In this document: one piece after another, positions 5,701 through 5,889 of the stretch
Numbering within the stretch: the stretch's first letter is position 1
Layout: each line of letters starts with the position of its first letter
Assembly (NCBI GenBank): GCA_017628935.1
Contig: JAGBYC010000024.1
Location: forward strand, 1-5,889
DNA length: 5,889 nucleotides
Source: Clostridia bacterium
GTDB taxonomy: Bacteria; Bacillota; Clostridia; Christensenellales; Borkfalkiaceae
Direction: 5' to 3'
Notes under the pieces: generated by a model
Database searches by the model: none
What the model saw: the letters and a program-made list of their open reading frames with translations, nothing else
Told to the model about the DNA's origin: nothing
Translations under genes and position numbers: made by a program

Positions 5701-5889
5701 ATGCAACTACTTTTTTTACTTACTACTGCCCTTACGGTTAGCATAGATTCTTTTTTGTGTGGGCTTTCAATTGAAACGCAATACAAAGGTGGCTATAAAA
5801 TGCTACTTGGTATTACATTTGCCGTGTTTTTAGTTTGTTTGCTTGGTGGGTTTTGTGGAGCAACGTTAGGCGAATTTTATAAAAATTAC
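5701..5889 (+). CDS. MntP/YtaF-family membrane protein, N-terminal part (runs off right edge)
   Basis: The first 63 codons of an open frame that continues beyond the window. Residues 2-24 form a hydrophobic helix containing TVSIDSFLCGLS (12-23), which matches the first-helix signature of the MntP/YtaF (DUF204) family, typically SMDAF in MntP and SLDSF with VG in YtaF. The Asp16 position agrees with the conserved acidic residue of that signature. A second helix follows at about 35-57 (KMLLGITFAVFLVCLLGGF), then GATLGEF. MntP proteins export Mn2+ using pairs of acidic residues in six helices; YtaF is a related protein linked to sporulation in Bacillus. The SIDSF wording leans to YtaF, but 63 residues cannot decide it. 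The ATG is preceded by GGGAT at a four-base spacing and by a TATAAT. The gene diverges from the surface-protein gene across 210 bases. Confidence 0.75.
   Translation, partial: MQLLFLLTTALTVSIDSFLCGLSIETQYKGGYKMLLGITFAVFLVCLLGGFCGATLGEFYKNY

Overview
The window comes from an AT-rich bacterium, most likely a low-GC Gram-positive of the Clostridia/Bacillota type and possibly an uncultured gut lineage. The reasons are strong AAGGAG- or AGAGGT-type ribosome binding sites, sigma-A-like promoters, intrinsic terminators with T-tracts, a Bacillota-style feoA-feoB pair, and a surface protein with a signal peptide and a C-terminal membrane anchor. The species cannot be named from this sequence alone.

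Layout from left to right: (1) 1-57, minus strand, the first 19 codons of an exported protein that runs off the left edge. Its promoter (58-127) carries two copies of a GTAAC-N5-GTTAC palindrome on either side of the -10 box. (2) 195-4009, minus strand, a tightly packed four-gene operon transcribed feoA, feoB, a RluA-family pseudouridine synthase, then a membrane-anchored alpha/beta hydrolase. The genes overlap by 8, 4 and 4 bases, and a terminator wraps around the last stop codon. (3) 4075-5490, minus strand, a monocistronic 471-residue surface protein with its own consensus promoter and terminator. It has beta-rich repeated modules and I do not recognise a family. (4) 5491-5700, a divergent promoter region. 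(5) 5701-5889, plus strand, the first 63 codons of a MntP/YtaF-family membrane protein that runs off the right edge.

The recognisable theme is metal handling: FeoA/FeoB for ferrous iron import, and a probable MntP-like (Mn2+ export) or YtaF-like membrane protein at the right edge. The pseudouridine synthase and hydrolase are co-transcribed with feoAB and probably share its expression, but no direct functional link is visible.

The main oddities are: the twin operator at the left edge; a feoA gene that looks leaderless, with TATAAT five bases before the ATG and no Shine-Dalgarno; a FeoB with altered G4 and G5 nucleotide-binding motifs and almost no room for the usual helical GDI domain; a complete absence of GATC and CATG in the window; and a codon-context rule in which pyrimidine-ending codons end in C before G and in T otherwise. 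I see no CRISPR array, tRNA, rRNA, insertion sequence, phage gene or defence cluster, and no clear sign of a wholly undescribed multi-gene system.
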